Source: Carnobacterium alterfunditum DSM 5972
Lineage (GTDB): Bacteria > Bacillota > Bacilli > Lactobacillales > Carnobacteriaceae
DNA: 64,000 nt
Assembly (NCBI RefSeq): GCF_000744115.1
Contig: NZ_JQLG01000004.1
Location: forward strand, 434,001 to 498,000
Direction: 5' to 3'
Below are positions 49,410 through 58,918 of this stretch, one piece after another. Both the position numbers and the translations under genes were made by a program. Under the pieces are notes generated by a model. The model was given only the letters and a program-made list of their open reading frames with translations. It was not told the DNA's origin and searched no databases. Numbering within the stretch: the first letter of the stretch is position 1; each line of letters opens with the position of its first letter.

Positions 49410-50960
49410 TTATTCCCACTCAATAGTTGAAGGTGGCTTGCTGGTAATGTCATACACGATACGGTTAACGTGTTTCACTTCATTTACGATACGGACAGAG
49501 ATCTTTTGCAAGATATCCCAAGGGATGCGGGCAAAGTCACTTGTCATACCATCAATAGACGTAACGGCACGAATTCCGATAGTGTAGTCATACGTACGGC
49601 CATCTCCCATTACTCCGACGCTGCGGAAACCAGGAAGAACGGTGAAATATTGCCAGATGTCACGGTCAAGACCGGCAGCCGCAATTTCTTCTCTTAGAAT
49701 AAAGTCGCTGTCGCGGACGATTTCTAGTTTTTCTTCTGTTATTTCACCAATAACGCGAATTCCTAGACCAGGACCTGGGAAAGGTTGACGCCATACAAGG
49801 CTTTCAGGCATTCCTAATTGGATTCCTAATTCACGAACTTCGTCTTTAAATAATGTATTTAACGGTTCGATCAATTTGAATTGCATGTCAGCAGGAAGTC
49901 CACCGACATTGTGGTGTGATTTGATCATTTGAGCAGTATCTGTTCCACTTTCGATCACATCAGTGTAAAGCGTTCCTTGTGCTAAGAATTCAACACCTTG
50001 AAGCTTCGTTGCTTCATCATCAAAGAGATAGACAAATTCATTTCCAATAATCTTACGTTTTTGCTCTGGATCACTGACGCCCTTTAGTTTAGCCATGAAG
50101 CGTTCTTTCGCATCGACACGAATAATGTTCAAGCCAAATTTTCCAACTAAGCTTTCCATTACTTGTTCGCTTTCGCCTTTACGCAATAGACCATGGTCAA
50201 CAAAGATACACGTCAATTGATCGCCGATAGCTTTTTGTAAAAGCACACCTACAACACTTGAGTCTACTCCGCCTGATAATCCAAGCAATACTTTTTTATC
50301 GCCGACTGTTTCACGGATTTTTGCTGTTTCTGATTCGATAAAATCAGCAATACTCCAGTTACCTTCACATCCACAGACATCGAAGGTGAAGTTTTTCAGC
50401 ATTTCATTTCCATGTTCTGAATGACGTACTTCAGGGTGAAATTGAACAGCATGAAAATTCTTTTTCGGGTCATACATTGAAGCAATTGGACAATGTGGAC
50501 TAGTTGCTGAAACAACAAAACCTGCTGGAACTTGAGTAACTAAATCTCCATGGCTCATCCAAACTGTTTCATTTTCAGCTAGTGAATTGAATAAAGGCGC
50601 TTTTTGATCATTGATCGCAATGCTAGCTTTACCATATTCCCTATTTTCACTGCCTTCGACTTTTCCGCCTAATGCAGTTGTCATTAGTTGCATTCCGTAA
50701 CAAATCCCTAAAATAGGAATACCCATTTTGAAGATCTCAGGATCAACAGAAAAAGAGCCTTCATCATAAACACTCATTGGACCACCAGAAAAAATGATCC
50801 CTTTGACATTCATTTTTTTTAATTCTTCAGCTGTTACTTTATGAGAAAGTAATTCAGAGTACACTCCGAATTCACGGATACGTCTTGTAATTAGTTGGTT
50901 GTATTGACTTCCAAAATCTAGTACTACCATTTTTTCAACATTTGCTAAATCTGTAACCAT
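49410..50960 (-). CDS. guaA: GMP synthase (glutamine-hydrolysing)
   Basis: A 516-residue two-domain enzyme converting XMP to GMP with glutamine and ATP. The class I amidotransferase domain has [13 protein letters not shown], the nucleophile Cys in [11 protein letters not shown] and the His/Glu pair in [12 protein letters not shown]. The ATP pyrophosphatase domain has [15 protein letters not shown] and the C-terminal dimerisation domain ends KPPSTIEWE, the family's typical last residues. ATG at 50960 ([10 protein letters not shown]) is preferred over an upstream GTG because GGGGTGG precedes it at a usable distance. It completes the purine-salvage theme of this window. Confidence 0.97.
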   Translation of the reverse strand: MVTDLANVEKMVVLDFGSQYNQLITRRIREFGVYSELLSHKVTAEELKKMNVKGIIFSGGPMSVYDEGSFSVDPEIFKMGIPILGICYGMQLMTTALGGKVEGSENREYGKASIAINDQKAPLFNSLAENETVWMSHGDLVTQVPAGFVVSATSPHCPIASMYDPKKNFHAVQFHPEVRHSEHGNEMLKNFTFDVCGCEGNWSIADFIESETAKIRETVGDKKVLLGLSGGVDSSVVGVLLQKAIGDQLTCIFVDHGLLRKGESEQVMESLVGKFGLNIIRVDAKERFMAKLKGVSDPEQKRKIIGNEFVYLFDDEATKLQGVEFLAQGTLYTDVIESGTDTAQMIKSHHNVGGLPADMQFKLIEPLNTLFKDEVRELGIQLGMPESLVWRQPFPGPGLGIRVIGEITEEKLEIVRDSDFILREEIAAAGLDRDIWQYFTVLPGFRSVGVMGDGRTYDYTIGIRAVTSIDGMTSDFARIPWDILQKISVRIVNEVKHVNRIVYDITSKPPSTIEWE

Positions 50961-51005
50961 TACCACGTAGTCCACCCCATATTATTATTTTGAATCTATT
51001 TTTTC

Positions 51006-51034
51006 ATTTTACCGACTAATTGACTATTGGTCAA
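51006..51034 (-). promoter_or_regulatory. guaA promoter
   Basis: Minus-strand TTGACC and TAAAAT with a 17-base spacer lie about 45 bases upstream of the guaA start, between coaA and guaA, so guaA can be transcribed independently of coaA. Confidence 0.7.
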
Positions 51035-51063
51035 CCATACAGTTGATGTATCCCTTTTCTACT

Positions 51064-51987
51064 CTAATATTTCTTTAATAAAAGCTGATCGATGTAATGA
51101 TTCTCTGTCTTATGGATGATCAATTCCGCTCTGTTTTTAGTAGGAGAAATATATTCTTTCAAATTTTTCAAATTCACATTTTCCCATACACCGCGAGCCA
51201 TTTCAAATGCAGCTTCTCGCTCGCCTTGTGCATAAGAATAATAATAATTTCCCGGTTTCTTAAACGCTGTTTCTAATAATAGGCCAAATCGTTCTAAATA
51301 CCATTTTTCTATTAATTTTGCTTCAGCATCTACGAAAACAGAAAAATCAAAGAAATCACTGATATAGATTTGTTGATTTGCAGGAAGTTGTAACACATTG
51401 ATACCTTCCACGATCAATATATCTGGTTGTTCTAACCTATATTCTTCACCTTCAATAATATCGTAATACTCATGAGAATATACTGGTGAAACAACAGATG
51501 ATTTCCCACTTTTAACATCACCTAAAAAAGAGATCAATCGATTCATATCATAACTCTCTGGAAATCCTTTGCGGTTCATGATCCCTTTTTTCAGCAATGT
51601 TTCATTAGGATACAAAAAACCGTCTGTCGTGATCATTTCAACCGATTTTTCTTTGTATACTCTTGAGAGCATGGTTTGTAATAACCGTGCAGTCGTGCTC
51701 TTTCCAACAGCCACACTTCCAGCAATGCCGATAATATAAGTTTTTGGAGTTGTTTCATTCTTTAAAAATTTATTTTTTTTAATTTGTAACTGCTCATAAT
51801 TTTTTAAGTATACATCCAACACATGAACGATTGGTATGTAGATTTCTTCAACATCAGTAATAGAAATCTGGTCGTTTAACCCTTTTAACTCTTCTAATTC
51901 TTTTGAAGACAATGGAGCTATACTATCACTGTTTAATTTCTTCCATTCTTCACGTTCAATGATATGAAATGTAGCAGAATCTTTCAT
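51064..51987 (-). CDS. coaA: Pantothenate kinase, type I
   Basis: A 307-residue type I pantothenate kinase, the first step of coenzyme A synthesis. The P-loop is GIAGSVAVGKSTTARLLQ, then TTDGFLYPN, MNRKGFPESYDM, SHEYYDI and VEGINVLQLP, and the family C-terminus with YYYSYAQGEREAAFEMARGVWENVN. Length and motifs are standard. It lies upstream of guaA with an 88-103 base gap that has its own guaA promoter. Confidence is very high. Confidence 0.97.
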   Translation of the reverse strand: MKDSATFHIIEREEWKKLNSDSIAPLSSKELEELKGLNDQISITDVEEIYIPIVHVLDVYLKNYEQLQIKKNKFLKNETTPKTYIIGIAGSVAVGKSTTARLLQTMLSRVYKEKSVEMITTDGFLYPNETLLKKGIMNRKGFPESYDMNRLISFLGDVKSGKSSVVSPVYSHEYYDIIEGEEYRLEQPDILIVEGINVLQLPANQQIYISDFFDFSVFVDAEAKLIEKWYLERFGLLLETAFKKPGNYYYSYAQGEREAAFEMARGVWENVNLKNLKEYISPTKNRAELIIHKTENHYIDQLLLKKY

Positions 51988-52100
51988 ATACTTATAAGAC
52001 CTCCGAGTTCCTAGACTTCCGAACTATTGTACCAAATTTACTTCTCTTTTTATAGTTTTTCTTCTCCAGTTGTTAGAAAAACGCTTGTCTTAAAAGAAAC

Positions 52101-52128
52101 TTAACTAGCCATATATCTTATCTATAGT
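52101..52128 (+). promoter_or_regulatory. Candidate promoter of the mevalonate operon
   Basis: TTAACT and TATAGT with 16-base spacing lie in the 299-bp gap before mvk. The region is AT-rich and other pairings are possible. Nothing else was recognised in this gap. Confidence 0.3.
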
Positions 52129-52286
52129 GTAAAATATAATTTGGTATAGCATTATTTTGTTAGAAATGTCTATAAATGATCGATACGCTAGGGAAATTTC
52201 ACAGTTTGTTTTAGAAAAAATTCCTCAACTTTAACTTACAGCAATTTAAATCAAATACATTTACTACGGAATAAAGGAGTTACAAC

Positions 52287-53231
52287 ATGTTGAATATTGC
52301 TCAACCTGCAACAGGGACTGCTAACGGAAAAATTATTTTAATGGGGGAACACTCTGTAGTTTATGGAGAACCTGCTATAGCTATTCCTTTTCCTGCAACA
52401 CACACCCAAGTAACTATTACAGAAACTGAAGGTCCGGTCCAACTAGACTGTGTTTATTATCAAGGAAACTTATCTTCAGCACCCAGACATTTAAAAAATC
52501 TGATTGCTGTTGTAGAATCAACGATCAGTGAATTAAAACAGGAACTAAAAGATTTCAGGCTGACCATCGAAAGTACGATTCCTGTTGAAAGAGGTATGGG
52601 TTCGAGTGCTGCCGTAGCTATTGCAATGGTTCGTGCATTGTTCTCTTACTTTTCAACCGAACTAACAGATGATAGGCTCCTGTCGTTGGCAAACATATCT
52701 GAAACGATTGCTCATGGAAACCCAAGCGGCTTAGATGCGGCCATGACAAGTGGCAGACACCCTCTTTACTACATAAAGGGTGAACCTTTTGCTCCCTTTC
52801 GTTTGTCAGTGTCAGCTTATTTGATTGTGGCGGATACCGGTCTAAAAGGCCAAACTAGAGATGCTGTTGCTAGTATTGCTCGATTAAAGCAAGAAAATAA
52901 AAAACTAACGATGGACGCTATTCACCAACTAGGTGATTTGGCCAAACAAGCGAAACTTGCAATTGAAGCTAATATTCCTGTAAAATTAGGACTGGCTATG
53001 GATACGGCTCAAGAAACGCTTGACTTTTTAGGTGTAAGCAATGACACGTTGAATCGTTTAGTGCGCACAGCACGCACTAATGGAGCTCTAGGAGCAAAGT
53101 TAACTGGCGGTGGACGCGGAGGCTGTATGATTGCTTTAGCCAGTGACAAAGATACAGCTGCACGTATTTCAGCTGCTTTATTGGATGCTGGTGCTGTAAA
53201 TACATGGACACACCCATTAGGAGATGACTAA
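52287..53231 (+). CDS. mvk: Mevalonate kinase
   Basis: A 314-residue GHMP kinase that phosphorylates mevalonate, the first of three kinase or decarboxylase steps encoded here. It has GKIILMGEHSVVYGEPAIAIP, the ATP loop VERGMGSSAAVAIAM, HGNPSGLDAAMTS (catalytic Asp), and the C-terminal KLTGGGRGGCMIAL. AAAGGAG precedes the ATG. It overlaps mvaD by eight bases, so translation is coupled. The upstream genes of the pathway (HMG-CoA synthase and reductase) are not in this window. Confidence 0.96.
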   Translation: MLNIAQPATGTANGKIILMGEHSVVYGEPAIAIPFPATHTQVTITETEGPVQLDCVYYQGNLSSAPRHLKNLIAVVESTISELKQELKDFRLTIESTIPVERGMGSSAAVAIAMVRALFSYFSTELTDDRLLSLANISETIAHGNPSGLDAAMTSGRHPLYYIKGEPFAPFRLSVSAYLIVADTGLKGQTRDAVASIARLKQENKKLTMDAIHQLGDLAKQAKLAIEANIPVKLGLAMDTAQETLDFLGVSNDTLNRLVRTARTNGALGAKLTGGGRGGCMIALASDKDTAARISAALLDAGAVNTWTHPLGDD

Positions 53232-54210
53232 GTTGAGCAACGCAAGAAAAGTACGTGCCTATACAAATATAGCTTTGATTAAATATTGGGGAAAGCGAGA
53301 TGATGCTCTTATCTTACCCACGAGCAGTAGTCTATCGCTCACTTTAGATGCTTTTTATACAGAAACTGCCGTATCTTTTGATGCATCTTGTGAAAAAGAT
53401 ACCTTTTACTTAAATGATAAAATTCAAGATGAAGCTGCTACACTAAAAGTTAGCCGCTTCTTAAATTTGTTTAGAGAAACAGCGGGTTTAAAAACACCCG
53501 CGACCATCAGAAGTACCAATTATGTGCCTACCGCTGCTGGTCTAGCTTCTTCTGCTTCTGGGATGGCTGCTTTAGCTGGAGCCGCTAATTTAGCGACTGG
53601 GTTAAACCTTTCTCCTCAAGAACTTTCTATCTTTGCAAGACAAGGTTCTGGGTCAGCTACCCGCAGTGTTTATGGCGGCTTTGTAGAATGGCAAAAAGGA
53701 ACTTCATCAGCAGATTCTTATGCTGTAAAAGTAGACGATGCCGATTGGGATATCGGTATGGTCGTAGTCGTTGTAAACAAAAAACAAAAAGAACTTTCTA
53801 GTCGCGAAGGAATGAAACAAACTGTCACAACATCCCCTTTCTATTCAGGATGGGTCGAAAGCACCGCAGTTGATCTTGTGAATATCAAGAAAGCTATCCG
53901 TGATCAAGACTTTGAACAAGTTGGCGAGATCACAGAAAGCAATGGCATGAAAATGCATGGAACTATGTTAGGAGCCAACCCGCCAATTTCTTATTGGGAA
54001 CCGGATAGTGTTGTAGCTATGCAACTCGTAAGGCAATTACGCAAGCAAGGAATTCCTTGCTACTTCACAATGGATGCTGGTCCAAATGTTAAAGTTCTTT
54101 GCCGTTTATCTGATAGCCAAAAAATAAAAACAGCTTTTCTAAATTATTTTAATGAAGAACAACTGATTATCTCTGGTCCTGGAAGTGACTTAAAAGAAGT
54201 TTCACTCTAA
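53224..54210 (+). CDS. mvaD: Diphosphomevalonate decarboxylase
   Basis: A 328-residue GHMP-fold enzyme converting mevalonate diphosphate to isopentenyl diphosphate with ATP and loss of CO2. It has the family N-terminus AYTNIALIKYWGKRDDALILPTSSSLSLTLD, then TAAGLASSASGMAALAGAAN, RQGSGSATRSVYGGFVEW, and FTMDAGPNVKVLC with the catalytic Asp. Normal length. Second gene of the mevalonate operon. Confidence 0.97.
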   Translation: MTKLSNARKVRAYTNIALIKYWGKRDDALILPTSSSLSLTLDAFYTETAVSFDASCEKDTFYLNDKIQDEAATLKVSRFLNLFRETAGLKTPATIRSTNYVPTAAGLASSASGMAALAGAANLATGLNLSPQELSIFARQGSGSATRSVYGGFVEWQKGTSSADSYAVKVDDADWDIGMVVVVVNKKQKELSSREGMKQTVTTSPFYSGWVESTAVDLVNIKKAIRDQDFEQVGEITESNGMKMHGTMLGANPPISYWEPDSVVAMQLVRQLRKQGIPCYFTMDAGPNVKVLCRLSDSQKIKTAFLNYFNEEQLIISGPGSDLKEVSL

Positions 54211-54255
54211 CAGATTGAAAAAAAACAGTGTTCATTACTTAGGAGGAATTACAGT

Positions 54256-55332
54256 ATGATTGAAGCTTCTGCACCGGGCAAATTATACATTGCGGGCGAA
54301 TATGCCGTTGTTGAACCAGGTTACCCAGCTATCTTGGTAGCTGTTGATCAATTTATTACCGTATCACTTGAAATATCTGAGCATGTTGGCAGTATCACCT
54401 CTTTTCAGTATGGGAACCTTCCCATTTTATGGCAACGTGAAAATGATCGTTTAGTACTTGATAAACGAGAAAATCCTTTTCATTATATTCTAGCTGCTAT
54501 TCGTTTGACCGAAGAATACGCAAAAGAACAAGGAAAAGAATTATCTTTCTATCATTTAACGGTTGACAGTGAATTGGACAGCTCACAAGGAAAAAAATAT
54601 GGCTTAGGTTCAAGTGCAGCCGTCACAGTAGCTACTGTAACAGCTTTGTGTCGCTTCTATGACATCACTGTTAGTAAAAATGTTATTTTTAAGTTAGCTG
54701 CTTTGGCTCATTTATCTGTTAAAAGCAATGGATCTTGTGGCGATGTAGCAGCTAGTGTTTATGGTGGTTGGTTGGCCTTTACGACGTTCGACCCTGAATG
54801 GGTATTGGAACAAAAAGAACACAACACTGTAAAAGAATTACTTGAATTAGAGTGGCCTCATTTATCTTTTACGCCATTAACGCCACCAAAAGATTTACGT
54901 CTGGTTATCGGATGGACAGGTTCTCCTGCATCTACTTCACATTTAGTGGATGCAGTTACCAATAAACGTAGCCAAGATACTATGGCCTATGAAACCTTTT
55001 TGGAACAAAGCAAACAATGTGTTAATGCTCTGATCCATGCTTTTCAAGAGGAAAATGTAGCCGAGATCCAACGTCAGATCCGAAAAAATCGTCAGCTTTT
55101 ACTTCAGATGAGTCAAGATACATCTGTTACGATCGAGACTCCTGCTTTGACAAAGCTATGTGAAATGGCAGAAGCTTTCAATGGAGCTGCTAAATCCTCT
55201 GGTGCTGGCGGAGGCGATTGCGGAATTGTCATTTTCAATCGAAAAGAAGGTTTATTATCACTTATTACAGATTGGGAAAAAGAAGGCATTATTAATCTTC
55301 CATTACATGTATACAAAAAAACAGATTTTTAA
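54256..55332 (+). CDS. mvaK2: Phosphomevalonate kinase
   Basis: A 358-residue GHMP kinase that turns phosphomevalonate into mevalonate diphosphate. Motifs are SAPGKLYIAGEYAVVEPGYPAILVA, KKYGLGSSAAVTVATV, SNGSCGDVAASVYGGWLAF, and KSSGAGGGDCGIVIF. The AGGAGGAATTACAGT site precedes the ATG. It lies 45 bases after mvaD and 42 before fni. Standard Gram-positive form. Confidence 0.96.
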   Translation: MIEASAPGKLYIAGEYAVVEPGYPAILVAVDQFITVSLEISEHVGSITSFQYGNLPILWQRENDRLVLDKRENPFHYILAAIRLTEEYAKEQGKELSFYHLTVDSELDSSQGKKYGLGSSAAVTVATVTALCRFYDITVSKNVIFKLAALAHLSVKSNGSCGDVAASVYGGWLAFTTFDPEWVLEQKEHNTVKELLELEWPHLSFTPLTPPKDLRLVIGWTGSPASTSHLVDAVTNKRSQDTMAYETFLEQSKQCVNALIHAFQEENVAEIQRQIRKNRQLLLQMSQDTSVTIETPALTKLCEMAEAFNGAAKSSGAGGGDCGIVIFNRKEGLLSLITDWEKEGIINLPLHVYKKTDF

Positions 55333-55374
55333 TAATTCTTTTTTAAGGATAAAAAATTTTTGGAGGATCCTATT

Positions 55375-56445
55375 ATGAAACCAACGAATAATCGAAAAAA
55401 CGAACATGTTTCATTAGCCGAAAAGTTTGCTAAAGAGACTAGAAAGTCTGATTTTGATTCTTTCCGTTTTGTTCATCATTCTTTTCCAGAAATGAGCGTA
55501 GCTGATGCAGCTATTTCCACTTCATTTGCTACATTAGATATGGACTCCCCTTTCTACATTAATGCCATTACTGGTGGAAGCTCTTGGACAAAAAAAGTGA
55601 ATGAAAAACTAGCTTTGATTGCTCGTGAAACGGGTATTGCTATGGCCACCGGTTCGATTAGTGCTGCTCTTAAAGATCCTTCTGTTAAAGACAGTTTTAC
55701 GATCATTAGAGAAACCAATCCTAACGGTAAACTTTTCGCCAATCTTGGTGCCGGTCAAACTTTGGAGAATGCTAAAAAAGCTGTTGATCTGATCCAAGCA
55801 GATGCATTACAGATCCATATCAACTCGCCTCAAGAAATCATTATGCCAGAAGGCGACCGTGACTTTTCCAACTGGTTAACGGATCTAGAAAAAATCGTTC
55901 AACAAGTATCTGTGCCGGTTATTGTTAAAGAAGTGGGTTTTGGTATGAGCCGTGAAACGATTCAGCAATTATCTTCAATCGGGGTACAGACCATTGATAT
56001 CAGTGGTCAAGGTGGAACAAACTTTGCCCAAATCGAAAACTACCGCCGTGTTAGTGACAAATTTGACTATCTAGAAGATTGGGGACAATCAACCGTTATT
56101 TCTTTAATAGAAGCACAGCCTTTCATTGATAAAATCGAAATACTCGCTTCAGGTGGTATACGCGATCCTTTAGATATTGTTAAGTCTTTAGCTCTAGGGG
56201 CACGAGCAGTAGGAATCTCAGGACTTTTCTTGCATATGGCTCTAAGAGATGGTGTAGAAGCTACGATTTTAGAAGTAAACGCTTGGAAAAAACAAATTGC
56301 ATCGATCATGACGCTACTTGGGAAAAAATCGATCAATGACTTAAATCAAACAGATGTGATTTTGTTAGGAGAAGTAAAGGATTGGTGTGACGTTCGCAAT
56401 ATTGATGCATCGCTTTTTGCTAATCGTTCTTCACAGAATCGCTGA
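55375..56445 (+). CDS. fni: Isopentenyl-diphosphate delta-isomerase, type 2 (FMN)
   Basis: A 356-residue FMN- and NADPH-dependent isomerase that interconverts isopentenyl and dimethylallyl diphosphate. It shows FYINAITGGSSWTKKVNEKLA, IAMATGSISAALKDP, INSPQEIIMPEGDRDF, IVKEVGFGMSRE, DISGQGGTNFAQIEN and the FMN phosphate site ASGGIRDPLDIVKSLALGARAVGISG. ATG at 55375 is chosen because GGAGG lies just upstream; the in-frame TTG at 55360 overlaps that site. Last gene of the mevalonate operon. Confidence 0.96.
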   Translation: MKPTNNRKNEHVSLAEKFAKETRKSDFDSFRFVHHSFPEMSVADAAISTSFATLDMDSPFYINAITGGSSWTKKVNEKLALIARETGIAMATGSISAALKDPSVKDSFTIIRETNPNGKLFANLGAGQTLENAKKAVDLIQADALQIHINSPQEIIMPEGDRDFSNWLTDLEKIVQQVSVPVIVKEVGFGMSRETIQQLSSIGVQTIDISGQGGTNFAQIENYRRVSDKFDYLEDWGQSTVISLIEAQPFIDKIEILASGGIRDPLDIVKSLALGARAVGISGLFLHMALRDGVEATILEVNAWKKQIASIMTLLGKKSINDLNQTDVILLGEVKDWCDVRNIDASLFANRSSQNR

Positions 56446-56467
56446 TCCCGCTTATTTACAGCATGCC

Positions 56468-56515
56468 AAAAAGAAGGTCAGAAATTCGCAAATGAATTTC
56501 TAACCTTCTTTTTTA
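56468..56515. terminator. Terminator of the mevalonate operon
   Basis: A long stem (56468-56487 with 56494-56514, one mismatch) followed by T6. It also faces the convergent GNAT gene. Confidence 0.85.
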
Positions 56516-56536
56516 TTTATTTTGTTGATTTTTAAG

Positions 56537-57319
56537 CTACTCTTTACTTTTTAGTATGATCCATTTGTGTGTGTCCTCAAAACCTAAGTGTTGATACAAT
56601 CGTCCAATATCTGGATCGGAATAGAATAAACAAGCCGTTTTATTCTTCGCGGTACAATAATTCACCAAAGTGGCTACTATAGCTGTTGCATAGCCCTTCT
56701 CACGGTAACTTTCAACCGTACCAACAGCCATTATCATCGCTGAAAGTTTTGTTTCAACTGCAATTCTTCCTGTTGAAATAATTTTACCGGTTTCATCTTT
56801 GATGACTTGGATCGTATTCAAATCACGTTCCAAGTCATCTGTGATTTCTTCCATTGTTTGTTGCTTCTTCATGCCGATTTCTTTTAAACAATCAAGGTAT
56901 GCCGCAATATCCTCTTTTTCTAAAGGCGCAACCTGTTGAATTAACGGAGCGTCTAACTTTAGTTCATTGCACTCAGATAAGTAGGTCTCTTCTTTTTCAT
57001 ATTGCTCAAATTCTTCTTCATATTGAGTAATGACTTCCTCACTTCCGGATATGTATAAAGGCGTTAGACTCTGGATCAAAGGTAAAAATGTATCGAACCC
57101 TTCAAACACCTTGCCATGAATAGGCATGACATTATCCTTATAGCGAACCAATACACCGTTGATTTTATCCTTGCTATCTACATAAACCCAAACATCTAAA
57201 TCAAAATGCTCGAACCCGTAAGTTTCAATGTCGCCAATCGCAAATAAATTCACACTCGGTTCTTGATATAAAAAATTCAGCAATTCTTCCCGTTGGTTTT
57301 CATCACATTTATAAATCAT
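56537..57319 (-). CDS. GNAT family N-acetyltransferase, two-domain type
   Basis: A 260-residue protein whose C-terminal half (residues 130-260) is a GNAT domain: MIMAVGTVESYREKGYATAIVATLVNYC (acetyl-CoA loop R-E-K-G-Y-A-T), then ACLFYSDPDIGRLYQHLGFEDTHKW. The N-terminal 120 residues look like a degenerate GNAT-like domain, as in other FR47-like double-domain enzymes. The substrate is unknown. ATG at 57319 is preferred over an upstream start by six codons because GAGAGG stands at a usable distance. Confidence 0.8.
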   Translation of the reverse strand: MIYKCDENQREELLNFLYQEPSVNLFAIGDIETYGFEHFDLDVWVYVDSKDKINGVLVRYKDNVMPIHGKVFEGFDTFLPLIQSLTPLYISGSEEVITQYEEEFEQYEKEETYLSECNELKLDAPLIQQVAPLEKEDIAAYLDCLKEIGMKKQQTMEEITDDLERDLNTIQVIKDETGKIISTGRIAVETKLSAMIMAVGTVESYREKGYATAIVATLVNYCTAKNKTACLFYSDPDIGRLYQHLGFEDTHKWIILKSKE

Positions 57320-57363
57320 TTTAGTTCGTCCTCTCAAGTAACAACCTTTATCCTTTTTAGCAG

Positions 57364-57390
57364 TTGTTTAACAAATAGTGTTGGTGTTCC
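57364..57390 (-). repeat. Solitary end fragment of the palindromic repeat family
   Basis: TTGTTTAACAAATAGTGTTGGTG-TTCC matches the outer end of copies C and E at about 24 of 27 positions (complement of GG-GCACCAACACTATTTTTCAAACAA at 61727-61753). No core follows: the next bases are unrelated. Confidence 0.55.
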
Positions 57391-57483
57391 ACCACTATAA
57401 ATTATAGACCTCTCTTAGTATACTATTTCCGAAAAGTAATTGTCGCTTTTTAGACTTCATTTAAATAGCAACTTTTTTTAAGT

Positions 57484-57807
57484 TCAAACAAGATAGACCA
57501 TTAATGTGATAGCTGTAATTCCAAATACCATAGACAGTAACAGGTTTTTTGTTTTATAGGCTACAAAGAACACAAGAATAGACGGCAAAAGCTTTATATT
57601 AATGATCGGATTTATATTGAATTGGTTTTTCCAAAAGAAAATATCCGAAAAAATCAAAGCTGAAAATATAGATACTGGGATAAATGACATCCATTTTGAA
57701 ACTTTATCTGGAATCGATCGGTTACTTAGAACAAGTAATGGCAACACTCGAGGTAGATAGGTGACAAACGCCATACCCAAAATCAACTGCAATTGTTGAC
57801 TAGTCAT
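57484..57807 (-). CDS. azlD: AzlD family branched-chain amino acid exporter subunit
   Basis: A 107-residue membrane protein with about four helices, starting LGMAFVTYLPRVLPLLVLSNRSIPDKVSKWMSFIPVSIFSALIF, the AzlD signature. It forms an exporter with AzlC. ATG at 57807 overlaps the azlC stop (ATGACTAG) and has GAGGGT upstream; a five-codon longer start is less likely. Substrates in B. subtilis are branched-chain amino acids and 4-azaleucine; the substrate here is inferred. Confidence 0.87.
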   Translation of the reverse strand: MTSQQLQLILGMAFVTYLPRVLPLLVLSNRSIPDKVSKWMSFIPVSIFSALIFSDIFFWKNQFNINPIINIKLLPSILVFFVAYKTKNLLLSMVFGITAITLMVYLV

Positions 57808-58519
57808 CTTTGATACCCTCATCTCTTGTGTTCATTTTTCTGTTCATCAAGTATCCATCAGCAAAATATCCGATAAAAGAAGCTAGAATTGCGGCAATAA
57901 CCAAGGCAATCGTATGCTGCAACAGAATCATGAATAATACCGCTAATACACCGGCCGTTAATCCTACAAAAATATACAGCTTAGATACAAATTGACTGAC
58001 CAATAAACTGATAAACATAGCGATCAAAACATAATTTATAATGGTAGTATCAATTTCCCAAGCACTTCCAAGCATTCCTCCAACGACCGTGCTTAGTGAC
58101 CAAGTCAAATAAGCTGAAATATTGGTTGCCAACGCCTTATTAGGAGTCCATTCTTGATTTTTAAATTGATTGTAATTTATAGCAAACGATTCATCCGCAA
58201 GGGTGTGACTAAAAATTAGGGTGAAAGGTAAAGACGGCTTTTTAATAAACCCCGACATACTGGAACTCATCAATAAATGACGTAGATTTAAAAAGAACGT
58301 CATTGTTATAATTGCTGAAATAGAAGCACCCATACTTACCATCGAAGCAGCCATAAATTGAGCAGCTCCTCCAAATACAAGCAGACTCATTAGAAAAATA
58401 GTTGGAGCATTGAACCCGGCATCATACAAAACCATGCCACCGGCTAAACCGAGAGGTACATAACTAATGATGACCGGATAGATTACTTTTAACCCATCCA
58501 ACCAATCTTGTTTTTTCAT
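57800..58519 (-). CDS. azlC: AzlC family branched-chain amino acid exporter subunit
   Basis: A 239-residue membrane protein with about six helices. It contains SYVPLGLAGGMVLYDAGFN, LLVFGGAAQFMAASMVSMGAS, FFLNLRHLLMSSSMSGFI and the SHTLADESFAI motif, all characteristic of AzlC. It is translated just ahead of azlD, with which it overlaps by eight bases. No Lrp/AzlB-like regulator is adjacent. Confidence 0.92.
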   Translation of the reverse strand: MKKQDWLDGLKVIYPVIISYVPLGLAGGMVLYDAGFNAPTIFLMSLLVFGGAAQFMAASMVSMGASISAIITMTFFLNLRHLLMSSSMSGFIKKPSLPFTLIFSHTLADESFAINYNQFKNQEWTPNKALATNISAYLTWSLSTVVGGMLGSAWEIDTTIINYVLIAMFISLLVSQFVSKLYIFVGLTAGVLAVLFMILLQHTIALVIAAILASFIGYFADGYLMNRKMNTRDEGIKDD

Positions 58520-58656
58520 TCTTCTCCCTCCTAAACAGACACATAACAGCTATTACATCAAAACACTAATTTTTTTCATTTTAATTTTGATTGTATCTCA
58601 CTCTAACTTTTGATAATGTAAACTTATTGAACGACTAATGAAAGGAGTTGAAGTGT

Positions 58657-58866
58657 ATGTTAAAAAGAATTATTTTCAGCTCTTTTTTTATCAGTGTCTT
58701 TTATTTTTTGGTGTATTTTTTTGTTCCAGCACTTAAAACAGCTGTTTATAGTGGCGGATTTTGGGCCATCTTACACGCTCTACTAGGAGTTATTTTGATT
58801 ATCAATATTTTTGGGATCATCCTTTTCACGCTTCACTACTTATTTTCAGATCCGGATAAAACATAA
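58657..58866 (+). CDS. Small membrane protein, two helices, function unknown
   Basis: A 69-residue protein with two strong helices (about residues 4-26 and 39-61) and a short acidic tail. It has AAAGGAG ten bases before the ATG at 58657 and a strong terminator directly behind, so it is a likely real gene. No family is recognised. Confidence 0.6.
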   Translation: MLKRIIFSSFFISVFYFLVYFFVPALKTAVYSGGFWAILHALLGVILIINIFGIILFTLHYLFSDPDKT

Positions 58867-58915
58867 CATAAAAAGAGTGTTGAGAAAATCTCAACATTCT
58901 TTTTATGCATTTTTT
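58867..58915. terminator. Bidirectional terminator before pdp
   Basis: An 18-bp stem with one mismatch (58867-58884 with 58890-58907), A-rich on the left and T7 on the right, lies between convergent genes. Confidence 0.85.
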
Positions 58916-58918
58916 TGA

